A DNA stretch of 64,000 nt, from NCBI RefSeq assembly GCF_010501095.1, contig NZ_QVMP01000023.1, positions 63,993-127,992 of the forward strand. The letters run 5' to 3'. Of the stretch, positions 1-10,546 are shown piece by piece. The DNA comes from Dysgonomonas sp. 520 (GTDB lineage Bacteria; Bacteroidota; Bacteroidia; Bacteroidales; Dysgonomonadaceae). The number at the start of each line of letters is the position of its first letter. Position 1 is the stretch's first letter. Made by a program: the position numbers and the translations under genes. The notes under the pieces were generated by a model. That model did no database searches. It saw nothing but the letters and a program-made list of their open reading frames with translations, and was not told the DNA's origin.

Positions 1-107
1 GTGGGTCGGCAAGAAGCCTTAGTCACAGAAAGCCTTTTTGATTCCTTTTGCGGCTTAGGGCAAAAGGGATGCAAGTAATCTTTGATTACGCGCAGTGTAT
101 TATACAA
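1..107. repeat. Family C palindromic repeat, copy 1 (at window edge)
   Basis: Matches the reverse complement of 57182-57311 over both ends (about 50 bp beginning GTGGGTCGGC, and the end CGCGCAGTGTATTA), with a different and shorter middle. It can form a CCTTTTG/CAAAAGG stem and a second GTAATC/GATTAC stem. It starts exactly at base 1, so it may continue outside the window. No gene is seen in 1-184; a phoU gene, which often follows pstB, is absent here. Confidence 0.8.
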
Positions 108-116
108 AGTTAAAGA

Positions 117-157
117 ACGTTTTTATTATAGAAAATCCAAATACTGATTGGCATAAC
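117..157. repeat. 41-bp direct repeat, copy 1
   Basis: The segment from ACGTTTTTATTATAGAAAA through CTGATTGGCAT recurs at 20216-20257 with a single substitution visible. Both copies lie just 3' of a minus-strand gene (pstB here, the DUF1634 gene at the other site) and next to a palindromic repeat. Confidence 0.75.
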
Positions 158-184
158 TTATAACTCAGGACTTACCACTTTTCA

Positions 185-964
185 TTACCCAAATACGCCC
201 GTTAGATATTCCTCAGTACGTTTATCCTTTGGCTTGGTGAACATTTGCCGGGTTGAATCGTATTCGACCAATTCGCCTAGATACATGAACATAGAATTGT
301 CCGATATACGTGCAGCCTGCGACATATTGTGCGTCACGATAACAATCGTATAATGCTCTTTCAGCTCAAGGATAAGTTCTTCAATGCGATTGGTTGAAAT
401 GGGGTCAAGAGCCGAAGTCGGTTCATCCATCAAAAGAACTTCCGGTTTCAAGGCGATGGCACGGGCTATGCAAAGCCGTTGTTGTTGACCTCCGGAAAGA
501 AATGTGCCCTTTTTTGTCATCGAATCTTTTACTTCGTCCCACAAGGCAACGCTTCTCAGGCTTGATTCAACAATTTCGTCCTTTTCCTTTTTTGTTAAAG
601 GTATACCATTCAATTTATATCCTGCAATAACATTGTCATAGATGCTCATAGTAGGGAAAGGGTTTGGCCGTTGAAAAACCATACCCGCCAAGCGTCTCAC
701 TTTCATAGGATTCATGTGAAAAATATTTTCGCCCTTCAGCAAGATTTCGCCTGTTGTTTCTATTTCAGGATACAGATCGTGCATACGATTAATTGCACGC
801 AGAAGCGTGCTCTTTCCGCATCCCGATGGTCCCATAATTGCCGTTACCGTATTGGCTTTTATATCGGCATCAACCTTGTCGACAGCATATTTTCCGCGAA
901 CGTACGAAACCGAGACATTTTTCAGTTGAAGTAGATAATCTCTTGCCATATTGTTGTTTATCAT
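185..964 (-). CDS. pstB: Phosphate ABC transporter ATP-binding protein PstB
   Basis: ATPase of the high-affinity phosphate importer; it drives uptake through PstA/PstC from the cytoplasmic face of the inner membrane. The 259 residues carry Walker A GPSGCGKST near residues 45-53, the ABC signature LSGGQQQRL, and Walker B LLMDEPTSALD, all intact, and the length is normal for PstB. An alternative start is Met6 (MARDYLL). It is the last pst gene in the window, separated from pstA by 132 bases that hold a palindromic repeat (1015-1075), so its expression may differ from pstSCA. No phoU follows within the window. Confidence 0.97.
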   Translation of the reverse strand: MINNNMARDYLLQLKNVSVSYVRGKYAVDKVDADIKANTVTAIMGPSGCGKSTLLRAINRMHDLYPEIETTGEILLKGENIFHMNPMKVRRLAGMVFQRPNPFPTMSIYDNVIAGYKLNGIPLTKKEKDEIVESSLRSVALWDEVKDSMTKKGTFLSGGQQQRLCIARAIALKPEVLLMDEPTSALDPISTNRIEELILELKEHYTIVIVTHNMSQAARISDNSMFMYLGELVEYDSTRQMFTKPKDKRTEEYLTGVFG

Positions 965-1014
965 TGATGTTTATATTTTTATAACCAAAGTCATTTCGAC
1001 TTTTCATTTGTTTT

Positions 1015-1075
1015 GTTATCCTGAGAGCATCGAAGGATCTGTTTTTTATAGATGCTTCGTTTCACTCGGCATGAC
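1015..1075. repeat. Family A core palindrome within the pst operon
   Basis: A 61-bp imperfect inverted repeat with two 26-base arms (1015-1040 and 1050-1075) around a T-rich loop. It is the core of the family A element in the opposite orientation to the copies at 4019, 34204 and 57006. It lies between pstA and pstB, where the transcript would form a hairpin. Confidence 0.85.
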
Positions 1076-1096
1076 AAATCCTTTAAGAATGAATAT

Positions 1097-1975
1097 CTAT
1101 TGAATTTTCCATTTCCTTGAAATACTTTTTGCTATAAGGTTAGTTCCTAAAACTATGAGGAGTAGCAGAAGCGATGTTGCCCATATCAAACTCGATAGGT
1201 TAGGATCGTTATAAAATTCCCAAATCAAAAGCGGAACGGCGCTCGTTGGTTGGGTTATATCCCAATTGATGGCCGATGCGCCCAATGCCGTAACCAAAAG
1301 CGGAGCCGTTTCTCCCATCACCCTCGATACCGCCAACAGAGATCCTGTAAACAATCCTCCGAACGCTGATGGTAAAAGCACGCGTAAAATGACGGTCGTA
1401 TACGATCCTCCAAGAGCCAGTCCTGCTTCCTTGAGCGATGCCGGCAACATTTTCACGCTTTCTTCTGTCGAACGTATGATCATAGGCAGCATCATTATTG
1501 CTAATGCCACACCGCCTGCCAAAGCTGAAAAGCTATACATTGGCTTCACCACCCAGAAATAAACAATAACCCCGATAACAATAGATGGTATTCCTTGCAA
1601 AAGGTCTGACAAATTTCTGATTATACTGCTGAATTTTCCTTTAGGTTTTTCGGCAAGATAGATACCTGTCAGTATGCCCACAGGTATTGCCATGATCGTA
1701 GCCAGAACAAGCATAAGCAAAGTACCTGTCAACCCATTCAATATACCTCCCGGAATAGCATCACCGCTCATTTTGGCAAACATTGCATCCATTGAGGTAG
1801 GTGCAATTTTTGTGAAGAGATCGAGATTGAACTGCTTGTAACCTCTTTTCAGTAATTCCCATATTATCAGAAAAAGGGGAATCATCGTAAGAGCAGAAAA
1901 CAGGCAAACTATTCCGAAGAATAACTTGTCCTTCGCCTTTCTGTATTCTGTTTTTGTATGTATCTTTTTTGTCAT
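1097..1975 (-). CDS. pstA: Phosphate ABC transporter permease PstA
   Basis: Inner-membrane permease subunit forming the phosphate channel with PstC. The 292 residues contain about six hydrophobic segments and the binding-protein-dependent permease (EAA-like) loop around SLKEAGLALGGS, which docks on PstB. Length is typical. Its start overlaps the pstC stop by 4 bases (ATGA), indicating translational coupling. The order S-C-A-B on the minus strand is the usual pst arrangement. Confidence 0.96.
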   Translation of the reverse strand: MTKKIHTKTEYRKAKDKLFFGIVCLFSALTMIPLFLIIWELLKRGYKQFNLDLFTKIAPTSMDAMFAKMSGDAIPGGILNGLTGTLLMLVLATIMAIPVGILTGIYLAEKPKGKFSSIIRNLSDLLQGIPSIVIGVIVYFWVVKPMYSFSALAGGVALAIMMLPMIIRSTEESVKMLPASLKEAGLALGGSYTTVILRVLLPSAFGGLFTGSLLAVSRVMGETAPLLVTALGASAINWDITQPTSAVPLLIWEFYNDPNLSSLIWATSLLLLLIVLGTNLIAKSISRKWKIQ

Positions 1976-2823
1976 CTGCTTACAAATTTCATAACGTTCT
2001 TAGCAACAAAATTAATGGCTGCGGTGATAAGGAACAGTAATAAACCTAATGCCATCAAGGAGCTGAGTTTCAATCCGCTTGCTTCGCCAAACTGATTGGC
2101 TATGAGGCTTGCCATCGTGTTTCCTGTGTCGGCAAGAGATTGAGGTATATTATTCGTATTGCCGATAAGCATTGTCACAGCCATTGTTTCTCCCAATGCC
2201 CTGCCTAAAGCCAAAATGTAGGATGCGAAAATACCGGACCATGCGGTAGGCAGGCTAACCGACCTTATTACCTCCAGATTTGTTGCTCCCAGACTGTATG
2301 CTCCTTCCTTCAATTCGTTAGGAACCATTGATATAAATTCGGTGCTTAAAGAGGAGGCATAGGCTATGATCATTATTGCCAGGACGATGGACGCTAAGAG
2401 AACCCCAAATCCCTGGGCATTAACTCCCATATCTATAAGCACGGGCCGTAAAACATAAAATCCCCACAAACCAAAAACAATAGACGGTATGCCTGCCAAC
2501 AAATCGACAACAGAACTGACCACTGTTGCTATCTTTCTCCCTCTGAAATATTCTCCGTTGAACAGAGCTACCGACAGAGAGAACGGAATACAAAACAAAA
2601 GTGCCAGAACCGCCGTCATCAGGGTTCCCGTGATGAAAGGCAAGGCTCCATAAACATCGTTCTGCGAATCCCATTCGCCGGATGAAATGAACCCGAAGAA
2701 TCCGAACTCGGAAAATGCGCTTATACTCTGGCTTATCAGGGCATAAATCACACCGGCCGTCAACAGAAGGATTAAGCAGGATGCGGATAATAATAATATT
2801 TTGAAAATTTTATCTTTCATCAT
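1972..2823 (-). CDS. pstC: Phosphate ABC transporter permease PstC
   Basis: Partner permease of PstA. About 283 residues with six predicted membrane segments and the permease loop ELKEGAYSLGATNLEV. The frame is open from a GTG at 2826, but two ATG codons follow at 2823 and 2820; I chose 2823. Any of these overlaps the end of pstS (stop 2810-2812), so pstS and pstC are translationally coupled. The N-terminal cytoplasmic part is short for PstC. Confidence 0.95.
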   Translation of the reverse strand: MMKDKIFKILLLSASCLILLLTAGVIYALISQSISAFSEFGFFGFISSGEWDSQNDVYGALPFITGTLMTAVLALLFCIPFSLSVALFNGEYFRGRKIATVVSSVVDLLAGIPSIVFGLWGFYVLRPVLIDMGVNAQGFGVLLASIVLAIMIIAYASSLSTEFISMVPNELKEGAYSLGATNLEVIRSVSLPTAWSGIFASYILALGRALGETMAVTMLIGNTNNIPQSLADTGNTMASLIANQFGEASGLKLSSLMALGLLLFLITAAINFVAKNVMKFVSR

Positions 2824-3889
2824 CACCTATTTTAATTGCCGAAACAGGTCTTCCGTCGAACGTTATGGAGTTGATATTTACTTTTGTTTTTTCTATCGCT
2901 ACCTTAGACAACGGTGCGTAATGTGTTTTAGCTGCAACTTCCTGTGCCTTATCGCTTATAATATAGTTGAGCAAATCGACCAGAACTTTTGCTTTTGCTT
3001 CCGAACGGTTGTTATATCCTTGTTCTTTATACACTATAATCCAGGTGAATGTGCTTATCGGGTAAGCATCCGGATTGGATGAGTTTGTTATCATAATGCG
3101 TGTATCGTTCGGCATGTCAATATTAGCGGCAGCAGAAATGCTGTTCGAATTAGCTTCTATAAAATTGCCTGAACTGTTCTGCACTAAAGCTGTCGGCATA
3201 TTCACAGCCAGAGCAAATTCCGACCCCAGATAACCTATCGAGCCTTTAGTCTCGGCAACCAAGCCTGCTACGCCGGGGTTTCCTTTTCCTGATATACCTA
3301 CTCCTGCGGGGAATTTCAAAGATTTTCCTGTTCCGACTGAATTTTTCCAGTTTTCATCCGCTTTACTCATATAATCGGAGAAAACATAGGTTGTTCCGCT
3401 ACCATCCGAACGATAGACAGGTATAATCTTCAGGTCAGGTAAATTTACATCAGGATTTAAAGCCTTAATTTTCTCATCGTTCCATTGGGTAATTACGCCT
3501 CTATATATATCGGAAACAACAGCTGCAGTTAATCTTAGGTCTTTTATACCATCCAAATTGTATGATAAAACAACTGCTCCTAAAGCTGTGGGAACGTGAA
3601 TTATATCGCTGCCCATTTCTTTCAATTCGTCATCAGATAAGAACACGTCGGTTGCGCCGAAATCAACCGTTTTATCTTTCAGGTTACGAACACCTCCGCC
3701 ACTACCAACTCCATTATAGTTAACGTCGTTACTTGTTGCTAGAGTAAAATCTTTAAATATGATTTTATAATATGGCTGAGGAAATGTTGCTCCCGAACCG
3801 GATAGCTTATTGTCAGTATTGAAACCGCATGCCGAAAGAGAGAGTATTGCTATTGCAAAAAATAATATCTTTTTCATAATCTTTTTCAT
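2810..3889 (-). CDS. pstS: Phosphate-binding lipoprotein PstS
   Basis: Substrate-binding component of the phosphate importer, anchored in the periplasm. The N-terminus is a lipoprotein signal with lipobox LSAC (Cys21). It is followed by the PstS hallmark GSGATFPQPYYK, where phosphate is bound, and a later SDGSGTT segment also typical of phosphate binding. The 359 residues are full length. First gene of the pst operon. The 343 bases upstream contain a full family A repeat (4019-4155). I could not recognise a Pho box or a clear minus-strand -7/-33 promoter. Confidence 0.96.
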   Translation of the reverse strand: MKKIMKKILFFAIAILSLSACGFNTDNKLSGSGATFPQPYYKIIFKDFTLATSNDVNYNGVGSGGGVRNLKDKTVDFGATDVFLSDDELKEMGSDIIHVPTALGAVVLSYNLDGIKDLRLTAAVVSDIYRGVITQWNDEKIKALNPDVNLPDLKIIPVYRSDGSGTTYVFSDYMSKADENWKNSVGTGKSLKFPAGVGISGKGNPGVAGLVAETKGSIGYLGSEFALAVNMPTALVQNSSGNFIEANSNSISAAANIDMPNDTRIMITNSSNPDAYPISTFTWIIVYKEQGYNNRSEAKAKVLVDLLNYIISDKAQEVAAKTHYAPLSKVAIEKTKVNINSITFDGRPVSAIKIGDDER

Positions 3890-4018
3890 AATCTTTTTTT
3901 AGTCTATTTTTAGTCTATTTTTTCTGATACAATATTATTCTACAATTGTAACATCCATACTAAGCAATTGTTACGAAATTGCGAAGATTTATATAGGCTA
4001 ATAAAGTTTATACTACGA

Positions 4019-4155
4019 AGTCATCTAGACTTTTTAAATTATACTTAATTTTTGAGTTTTTGTCATGTTGAACGTAGTGAAACATCTAAAAAACAGATCC
4101 TTCGATACTCTCAGGATGACAAAATTGAATAAAACGAAAAAGTCTAGACGGTTTC
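4019..4155. repeat. Family A repeat, copy 1 (137 bp)
   Basis: Nearly identical to 57006-57142 and 34204-34342. The ends are inverted repeats of TCTAGACTTTTT, and the core is a second imperfect palindrome (about 4061-4120). It lies upstream of minus-strand pstS and downstream of the minus-strand rlpA-like gene. No ORF inside. Confidence 0.92.
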
Positions 4156-4175
4156 TACAATAATCTTTTATAAAA

Positions 4176-4212
4176 CGAAAAAGTGCCATCCCTTTGCAGA
4201 AACAGCACTTAA
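4176..4212 (-). terminator. Intrinsic terminator of the rlpA-like gene
   Basis: On the minus strand AAGTGC (4210-4205) pairs with GCACTT (4186-4181) and is followed by TTTCGTTTTA. It lies 20-50 bases past the stop of the minus-strand gene ending at 4233. Confidence 0.6.
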
Positions 4213-4232
4213 TCTCTCACTTGTTCATTAAA

Positions 4233-4721
4233 TCAATTCATTACTAAATCTTCTTTAGCAAGAGTCGATAAATCAAATAAATTTCGTCTATCTAGCAAAG
4301 ACAATTCTTCGTTCAACAGATAAATATTGAGTAAGTAATCTTCATCCAATGGTTCAAAGCGTCTGGGTTTATACTCCCTGATTTCGACTGTCGTTACCCC
4401 CGACTGTATAAAATCGAGTTTGCGGGCTGCTGCCGGAGATAAATCTATTATCCTCTTTTTTGCAAAAGGGCCTCTATCAATCACTCTTACCACCACTGAT
4501 TTATCGTTACTTGGATTGTAAACTTCCAATAGTGTTCCGAAAGGAAGTGTGCGGTGTGCGCAAACTAAACTGTCTTGATTATAAATTTCTCCACTTGCAG
4601 ATTTTCTTTTGTGGAACTTTTTAGCGTAGAACGATGCTTTACCTTTCTGTTCAAACTGTGCTTTTGATTCGGCTACTCCTAAAAATGAGAAGATCAGAGC
4701 CAAAAGAATGAGTTTCTTCAT
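4233..4721 (-). CDS. RlpA-like double-psi beta-barrel protein
   Basis: Secreted cell-wall protein of the RlpA family, whose studied members are septal lytic transglycosylases acting on peptidoglycan lacking stem peptides. I start at the ATG at 4721 because MKKLILLALIFSFLG opens a clean signal peptide ending near AESKAQ; the frame is open to 4748 but those nine codons would precede the signal. The DPBB core spans GKASFYAKKFH through the LDFIQSGVTTVEI segment, with the conserved AHRTLPFGT and DRGPF motifs. The SPOR domain found in E. coli RlpA is absent; the roughly 45-residue tail is unlike known domains. Whether it is enzymatically active cannot be told from sequence. Confidence 0.85.
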   Translation of the reverse strand: MKKLILLALIFSFLGVAESKAQFEQKGKASFYAKKFHKRKSASGEIYNQDSLVCAHRTLPFGTLLEVYNPSNDKSVVVRVIDRGPFAKKRIIDLSPAAARKLDFIQSGVTTVEIREYKPRRFEPLDEDYLLNIYLLNEELSLLDRRNLFDLSTLAKEDLVMN

Positions 4722-4864
4722 ACTTTGATTTCGCTTGATGATGCGCAAAGATAATCACGATAATGCAAAAAACGAGCAAATTCATCTGAATTCTCTCGTT
4801 TTTTATATTTATTTCGTTCTTTTTTATATTTTCAAAAAAGAACATTTAATTATAAATCAATACA

Positions 4865-6058
4865 TTACATTTCCAAATCCACATCAAACAATTCGTGCCA
4901 GGGCAAACCTTGCTTATTCAATTGTTCCATGAACGGATCGGGATTAAATTCTTCAACATTGAACACTCCCGGCTGTCTCCACAATCCTTTAAAGAACATC
5001 ATTGCCCCGATTGTTGCAGGAACTCCCGTTGTATAGCTTACTCCCTGCGCACCTGTTTCTTTATAAGCCGCTTCATGCGAACAGTTATTATATATATAAT
5101 AGGTACGTTCTTTTCCGTCTTTAAGACCTTTGATACGGCAACCGATAGACGTTTCGCCTACATAGTTTTCTCCCAGTTCGCCCGGATCGGGCAGGACTGC
5201 TTTCAAAAACTGGATAGGAACAATTTCCACACCATTGTATATAATAGGGTCGATACGAGCCATGCCTATATTCTGAATCACACGTAAATGAGTCAAATAC
5301 TCTTGTCCGAATGTCATCCAGAAACGTGCCCGTTGCAACGAAGGGAAATTCTTCACAAGAGACTCTAACTCCTCGTGGTAAATAACATACGATTCCTTTG
5401 CTCCAATATTAGGATAATTCAAAGGTTTGTGAATTTCGTGCGGCTCGGTTTCCACCCATTTGCCATTTTCCCAATACTTGCCTTTCTGAGTTACCTCACG
5501 TATATTTATCTCAGGATTAAAGTTAGTTGCAAAAGCCTTGCCATGATCTCCGGCGTTACAGTCTACAATATCAAGCGTTTGCAGTTCATCAAAATGATGT
5601 TTCGCTGCATACGCAGTGAATACACTTGTCACCCCCGGATCAAATCCACAACCAAGAATAGCTGTCAGTCCGGCCTCTTTAAATTTGTCCTGATATGCCC
5701 ACTGCCATTTATATTCAAATTTAGCTTCATCTTTAGGTTCATAATTGGCCGTATCCAGATAGTTGACCCTGCAAGCAAGACAAGCATCCATGATTGTCAA
5801 ATCCTGATACGGAAGGGCGACATTTATAACTAATTCAGGCTTATAAGAATTAAACAATGCTATCAAATCCTCTACATTATCGGCATCCACCTGAGCTGTT
5901 TTTATAATGTCCTTCCCAATCTTTTCCGCAATAGCATCACACTTCGATTTGGTGCGGCTTGCAAGCATGATTTCCGTAAAGACATCTCTATTCTGAGCTA
6001 CTTTGTGTGCGACAACAGTGCCTACCCCACCCGCTCCAATTATTAAAACTTTTCCCAT
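4865..6058 (-). CDS. Carboxynorspermidine synthase (saccharopine dehydrogenase family)
   Basis: NADPH-dependent enzyme that condenses aspartate semialdehyde with a diamine to give carboxy(nor)spermidine, in the alternative polyamine pathway common in gut Bacteroidota. The 397 residues begin with a Rossmann nucleotide-binding loop GAGGVG (residues 8-13). They include the family segments NVALPYQD, YLDTANYEPKDE, GCGFDPGVTSVF and TGVPATIGAMM, which match carboxynorspermidine dehydrogenases better than lysine-pathway saccharopine dehydrogenases. The decarboxylase partner is not in the window. It stands alone on the minus strand and is divergent from the ATP synthase operon. Confidence 0.9.
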   Translation of the reverse strand: MGKVLIIGAGGVGTVVAHKVAQNRDVFTEIMLASRTKSKCDAIAEKIGKDIIKTAQVDADNVEDLIALFNSYKPELVINVALPYQDLTIMDACLACRVNYLDTANYEPKDEAKFEYKWQWAYQDKFKEAGLTAILGCGFDPGVTSVFTAYAAKHHFDELQTLDIVDCNAGDHGKAFATNFNPEINIREVTQKGKYWENGKWVETEPHEIHKPLNYPNIGAKESYVIYHEELESLVKNFPSLQRARFWMTFGQEYLTHLRVIQNIGMARIDPIIYNGVEIVPIQFLKAVLPDPGELGENYVGETSIGCRIKGLKDGKERTYYIYNNCSHEAAYKETGAQGVSYTTGVPATIGAMMFFKGLWRQPGVFNVEEFNPDPFMEQLNKQGLPWHELFDVDLEM

Positions 6059-6157
6059 ATTTCTGAATAAAATCCTTCTAGTGTTAATTAATATTATAAA
6101 ACCAATTTATATGGCTTAAATTTTTACAAAAATAAAATTTAAAAATGAATTAATCCC

Positions 6158-6165
6158 TATATTTG
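6158..6165 (+). promoter_or_regulatory. Candidate -7 element for the atp operon
   Basis: TATATTTG fits the Bacteroidota -7 consensus TAnnTTTG exactly. A consensus TTTG -33 box at the right distance is not present. A second match, TAAGTTTG at 6235-6242, with TGTT at 6211-6214 (20-base spacing), is an equally good candidate. Either would give a long leader before atpD at 6351. Confidence 0.45.
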
Positions 6166-6311
6166 CTTCAACAAATCAGATTTGATTATGTTTTCTAACA
6201 TAAGATCAAGTGTTACACTACAATTCAAAAATAGTAAGTTTGCGAACACTTTTTTTTATAGAATAACAATATTGTTGCATAGACAACAAACACTCATCTG
6301 ACGATTGTTAA

Positions 6312-7870
<1,559 letters not shown>

Positions 7871-7871
<1 letters not shown>

Positions 7872-8122
7872 TGAAAGAATTGGAACTAAAACTAATTTCG
7901 GCCGAAAAATCGCTGTTTGAAGGAAAGGTTGCGTACGTGATGCTTCCCGGAACAGAGGGTAACTTTAGCATACATCCCAACCATGCGCCTCTTATTTCAT
8001 CCTTGAAAGCGGGTGAAATTGAGTACGGAACATCGGAAAATGCAGATGATGTGAAAAAAGTTTCTGTTAACAGTGGTTTTGTTGAAATTCTGAAAAATGT
8101 AGTAACAGTTTGCATTGAATAA
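7871..8122 (+). CDS. atpC: F1Fo ATP synthase subunit epsilon (short form)
   Basis: Central-stalk subunit linking gamma to the c-ring. Its 83 residues form only the N-terminal beta-sandwich (ELKLISAEKSLFEGKVAYV, LPGTEGNFSIHPNHAPLISSL, and VNSGFVEI). The two C-terminal helices that make E. coli epsilon about 138 residues, and that inhibit ATP hydrolysis, are missing. Here the frame simply stops and atpI begins two bases later, so this is a natural short form rather than a frameshift. Confidence 0.93.
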
Positions 8123-8123
8123 A

Positions 8124-8534
8124 ATGGATTTGACCAAATCGAGGCTAATTGTTTCTATTATTGCATTGGGACTGATTATCGGTGCGTGTATTGGCGGAGT
8201 ATTATATTTTGTTCTGCCAACATTCAGCCAAAATTGGTTTGTTGCAATACTGTTGTTTTTCACTGTTGAAGAATCTTTATTACTGTCTCTTGTTCACAAC
8301 TTCAGTAAGAAAAAAGATAAGAAGCAACTGATAAACATCTACATGTTGACAAAAGTGATCAAGTTATTTACTGCTTTAGGATTTATCCTGATCTATATGT
8401 TGACCGACAAAACCGATATGAAAAGTTTTGTAGCCGTTTTCATTTCATTTGCCTTATTGTTTCTGGCAGCCGAAACATTCTTATTTTATAAGATTGAAAA
8501 GCAATTAAGTAAAAAAATAGAAAGTGATGAATAA
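8124..8534 (+). CDS. AtpI-like small membrane protein of the ATP synthase operon
   Basis: About 136 residues with four predicted membrane helices and a charged loop (FSKKKDKKQ) between helices two and three. I chose the ATG at 8124, one base after the atpC stop; an in-frame TTG at 8115 would overlap atpC. Its place between the F1 genes atpDC and the Fo gene atpB, together with its topology, suggests the AtpI role: assisting c-ring assembly or ion supply. Sequence similarity to classical AtpI is weak by eye, so function is inferred from position. Confidence 0.75.
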   Translation: MDLTKSRLIVSIIALGLIIGACIGGVLYFVLPTFSQNWFVAILLFFTVEESLLLSLVHNFSKKKDKKQLINIYMLTKVIKLFTALGFILIYMLTDKTDMKSFVAVFISFALLFLAAETFLFYKIEKQLSKKIESDE

Positions 8535-9627
8535 TCGTTTCAAATACATAATAACACTGTTTATCTTCTTGTTCATTGCAGGCGGCATATTCCAGCCGGT
8601 AAAAGCCGCAGATCATGGAAATGAAGGAGAAGACCTGAACGTTAAGGAGTTGATACTCGACCACCTTGGCGATGCCTATGAATGGCATATAACCACATGG
8701 AAAGACAGCCATATTTCTATTCCTTTGCCTGTAATATTATACAGCGAAAGCAGTGGATTTCAAATGTTCAGTTCCTCGAAATTTCATCATGGAGCGGAAT
8801 CACATAACGGTTTCTACATAGCTAAAGATGGTGATTATAAAGGTAAGATTGTAGAAAAAAATGCTGCCGGCGAAGAGGTGCGTCCGTGGGATTTTTCCAT
8901 AACAAAAAATGCCGCAGCTTTAATCATTGCCAGTATATTACTTATCATCATCATCCTAAGTGTGGCTCGCTGGTATAAAAAGAACAGCAAGGCGGATGAC
9001 CCGAAAGTACCGAAAGGCTTTGTTGGTTTCATGGAATTGTTTATCATGAACGTAAACGACGACATCATTAAACCATGCGTGGGTAAGAATTATAGAAAGT
9101 TTGCGCCATACCTGTTGACTGCATTCTTTTTCATATTCATCAACAACTTGTTAGGGTTGATTCCTCTATTCCCCGGAGGGGCGAATGTTACAGGTAATAT
9201 AGCAATTACATTAGTTTTAGCGGTGTTTACATTGGTGATAGTCAATGTATTCGGAACTAAAGAATATTACAAAGAAATATTCTGGCCCGAAGTTCCTACA
9301 TGGTTGAAAGTACCTATACCAATTATGCCTGCTATTGAACTTGTAGGTGTATTTACAAAACCATTTGCATTGATGATTCGTCTTTTTGCCAACATTTTGG
9401 CAGGGCACTCAATTGTATTAGGGTTGGTTTGTTTGATATTCGTGACTGTAAAACTGGGTACAGCAATCAATCTGTCTATGACGGGCGTATCGGTATTGTT
9501 GACAATATTCATCGACTTTGTAGAAATACTTGTTGCTTACATTCAGGCGTATGTGTTCACCATGCTTTCGGCTGTGTTTATCGGTTTGGCGCAAGTGGAA
9601 CCACATCATGCTAAAAGTCATGAGTGA
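8527..9627 (+). CDS. atpB: F1Fo ATP synthase subunit a
   Basis: Proton-channel subunit of Fo. The frame starts at GTG 8524, but the ATG at 8527 is the better start; both overlap the end of the upstream gene. The first 30 residues look like a cleaved signal peptide (LFIFLFIAGG...PVKA), and an extra periplasmic domain of about 100 residues precedes the membrane core. This makes it longer (366 aa) than E. coli subunit a (271 aa), as is common in Bacteroidetes. The essential channel arginine is Arg285 in MIRLFANILAGH. Confidence 0.96.
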   Translation: MNNRFKYIITLFIFLFIAGGIFQPVKAADHGNEGEDLNVKELILDHLGDAYEWHITTWKDSHISIPLPVILYSESSGFQMFSSSKFHHGAESHNGFYIAKDGDYKGKIVEKNAAGEEVRPWDFSITKNAAALIIASILLIIIILSVARWYKKNSKADDPKVPKGFVGFMELFIMNVNDDIIKPCVGKNYRKFAPYLLTAFFFIFINNLLGLIPLFPGGANVTGNIAITLVLAVFTLVIVNVFGTKEYYKEIFWPEVPTWLKVPIPIMPAIELVGVFTKPFALMIRLFANILAGHSIVLGLVCLIFVTVKLGTAINLSMTGVSVLLTIFIDFVEILVAYIQAYVFTMLSAVFIGLAQVEPHHAKSHE

Positions 9628-9657
9628 AAAGAGAAGAAGTGAGATATATTGACAAAA

Positions 9658-9683
9658 AGATCCTTCGTTTCACTCAGGATGAC
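9658..9683. repeat. Family A half-element between atpB and atpE
   Basis: This 26-base segment ending in CAGGATGAC matches one arm of the family A core palindrome; the other arm is missing. It lies in the 138-base gap between the a- and c-subunit genes. Confidence 0.75.
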
Positions 9684-9700
9684 AAAAAGAAAAACTTGGG

Positions 9701-9728
9701 ACTCAGAACTTAAAACTCAGAACTTAAA
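9701..9728. repeat. Exact 14-bp tandem duplication
   Basis: ACTCAGAACTTAAA occurs twice back to back (9701-9714 and 9715-9728), just upstream of atpE. A related string (AACTCAGGACTTA) lies near position 163, before the end of pstB. Confidence 0.8.
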
Positions 9729-9744
9729 AAATATATATAATTAA

Positions 9745-10008
<264 letters not shown>

Positions 10009-10035
10009 GAATAAAGAAAATTAAAATAAAAGAAT

Positions 10036-10533
10036 ATGCTTTTACAACCTGATTTCGGTCTTTTATTTTGGATGCTTCTCTCGTTTGGGGTCGTCTTTGC
10101 CATCTTGGCTAAATTCGGCTTCCCAATCATCACGAAGATGGTCGATGAGCGCAACGCCTATATCGAAAAATCTTTAGATGCAGCCAAAGAAGCTAACAAA
10201 CAATTGGCCAACATAAAAGAAGAGTGCGAAGCCTTACTGACTTCGGCTCGAAACGAGCAGGTGAAAATCTTAAATGATGCAGAAAGTACCAGAAACCGCA
10301 TCGTGAACGAAGCAAAAGATCAGGCCAGAGCCGAAGGGCTGAAAGAGTTGGAAGAAGTTAGAAAGCAAATAAAACTGGAAAAAGAAGACGCAATAAAAGA
10401 CATACGTCGTCAGGTTGCAGATCTTTCGGTTGATATTGCAGAAAAGGTTCTTCGTGACAATTTGAGCACAAGTAAAGAGCAAATGGCTATGATCGACCGC
10501 TTGGTGGACGAAGCAATGGTTTCAAAATCTTAA
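10036..10533 (+). CDS. atpF: F1Fo ATP synthase subunit b
   Basis: Peripheral stalk of Fo. An N-terminal membrane helix (about residues 6-28, [21 protein letters not shown]) is followed by a long charged coiled coil (about 35-150) rich in Lys, Glu and Ala, ending near [18 protein letters not shown], which contacts delta. The 165 residues are normal length. It is 27 bases after atpE and 13 before atpH. Confidence 0.96.
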   Translation: MLLQPDFGLLFWMLLSFGVVFAILAKFGFPIITKMVDERNAYIEKSLDAAKEANKQLANIKEECEALLTSARNEQVKILNDAESTRNRIVNEAKDQARAEGLKELEEVRKQIKLEKEDAIKDIRRQVADLSVDIAEKVLRDNLSTSKEQMAMIDRLVDEAMVSKS

Positions 10534-10546
10534 TATATTACTCATT

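Larger units (their letters stand above)
3890..4232. other. Intergenic region between rlpA-like gene and pstS
   Basis: 343 bases with no gene. From left to right (pstS side first): AT-rich DNA that must contain the pstS promoter, a full family A repeat (4019-4155), and the rlpA terminator hairpin (4181-4210). Confidence 0.7.

Noticed and set aside
3890-4018. Search for a Pho box or riboswitch upstream of pstS
   Set aside because: No recognisable PhoB site or riboswitch core; the sequence is simply AT-rich, and the Bacteroidota Pho box is not defined well enough to call by eye.
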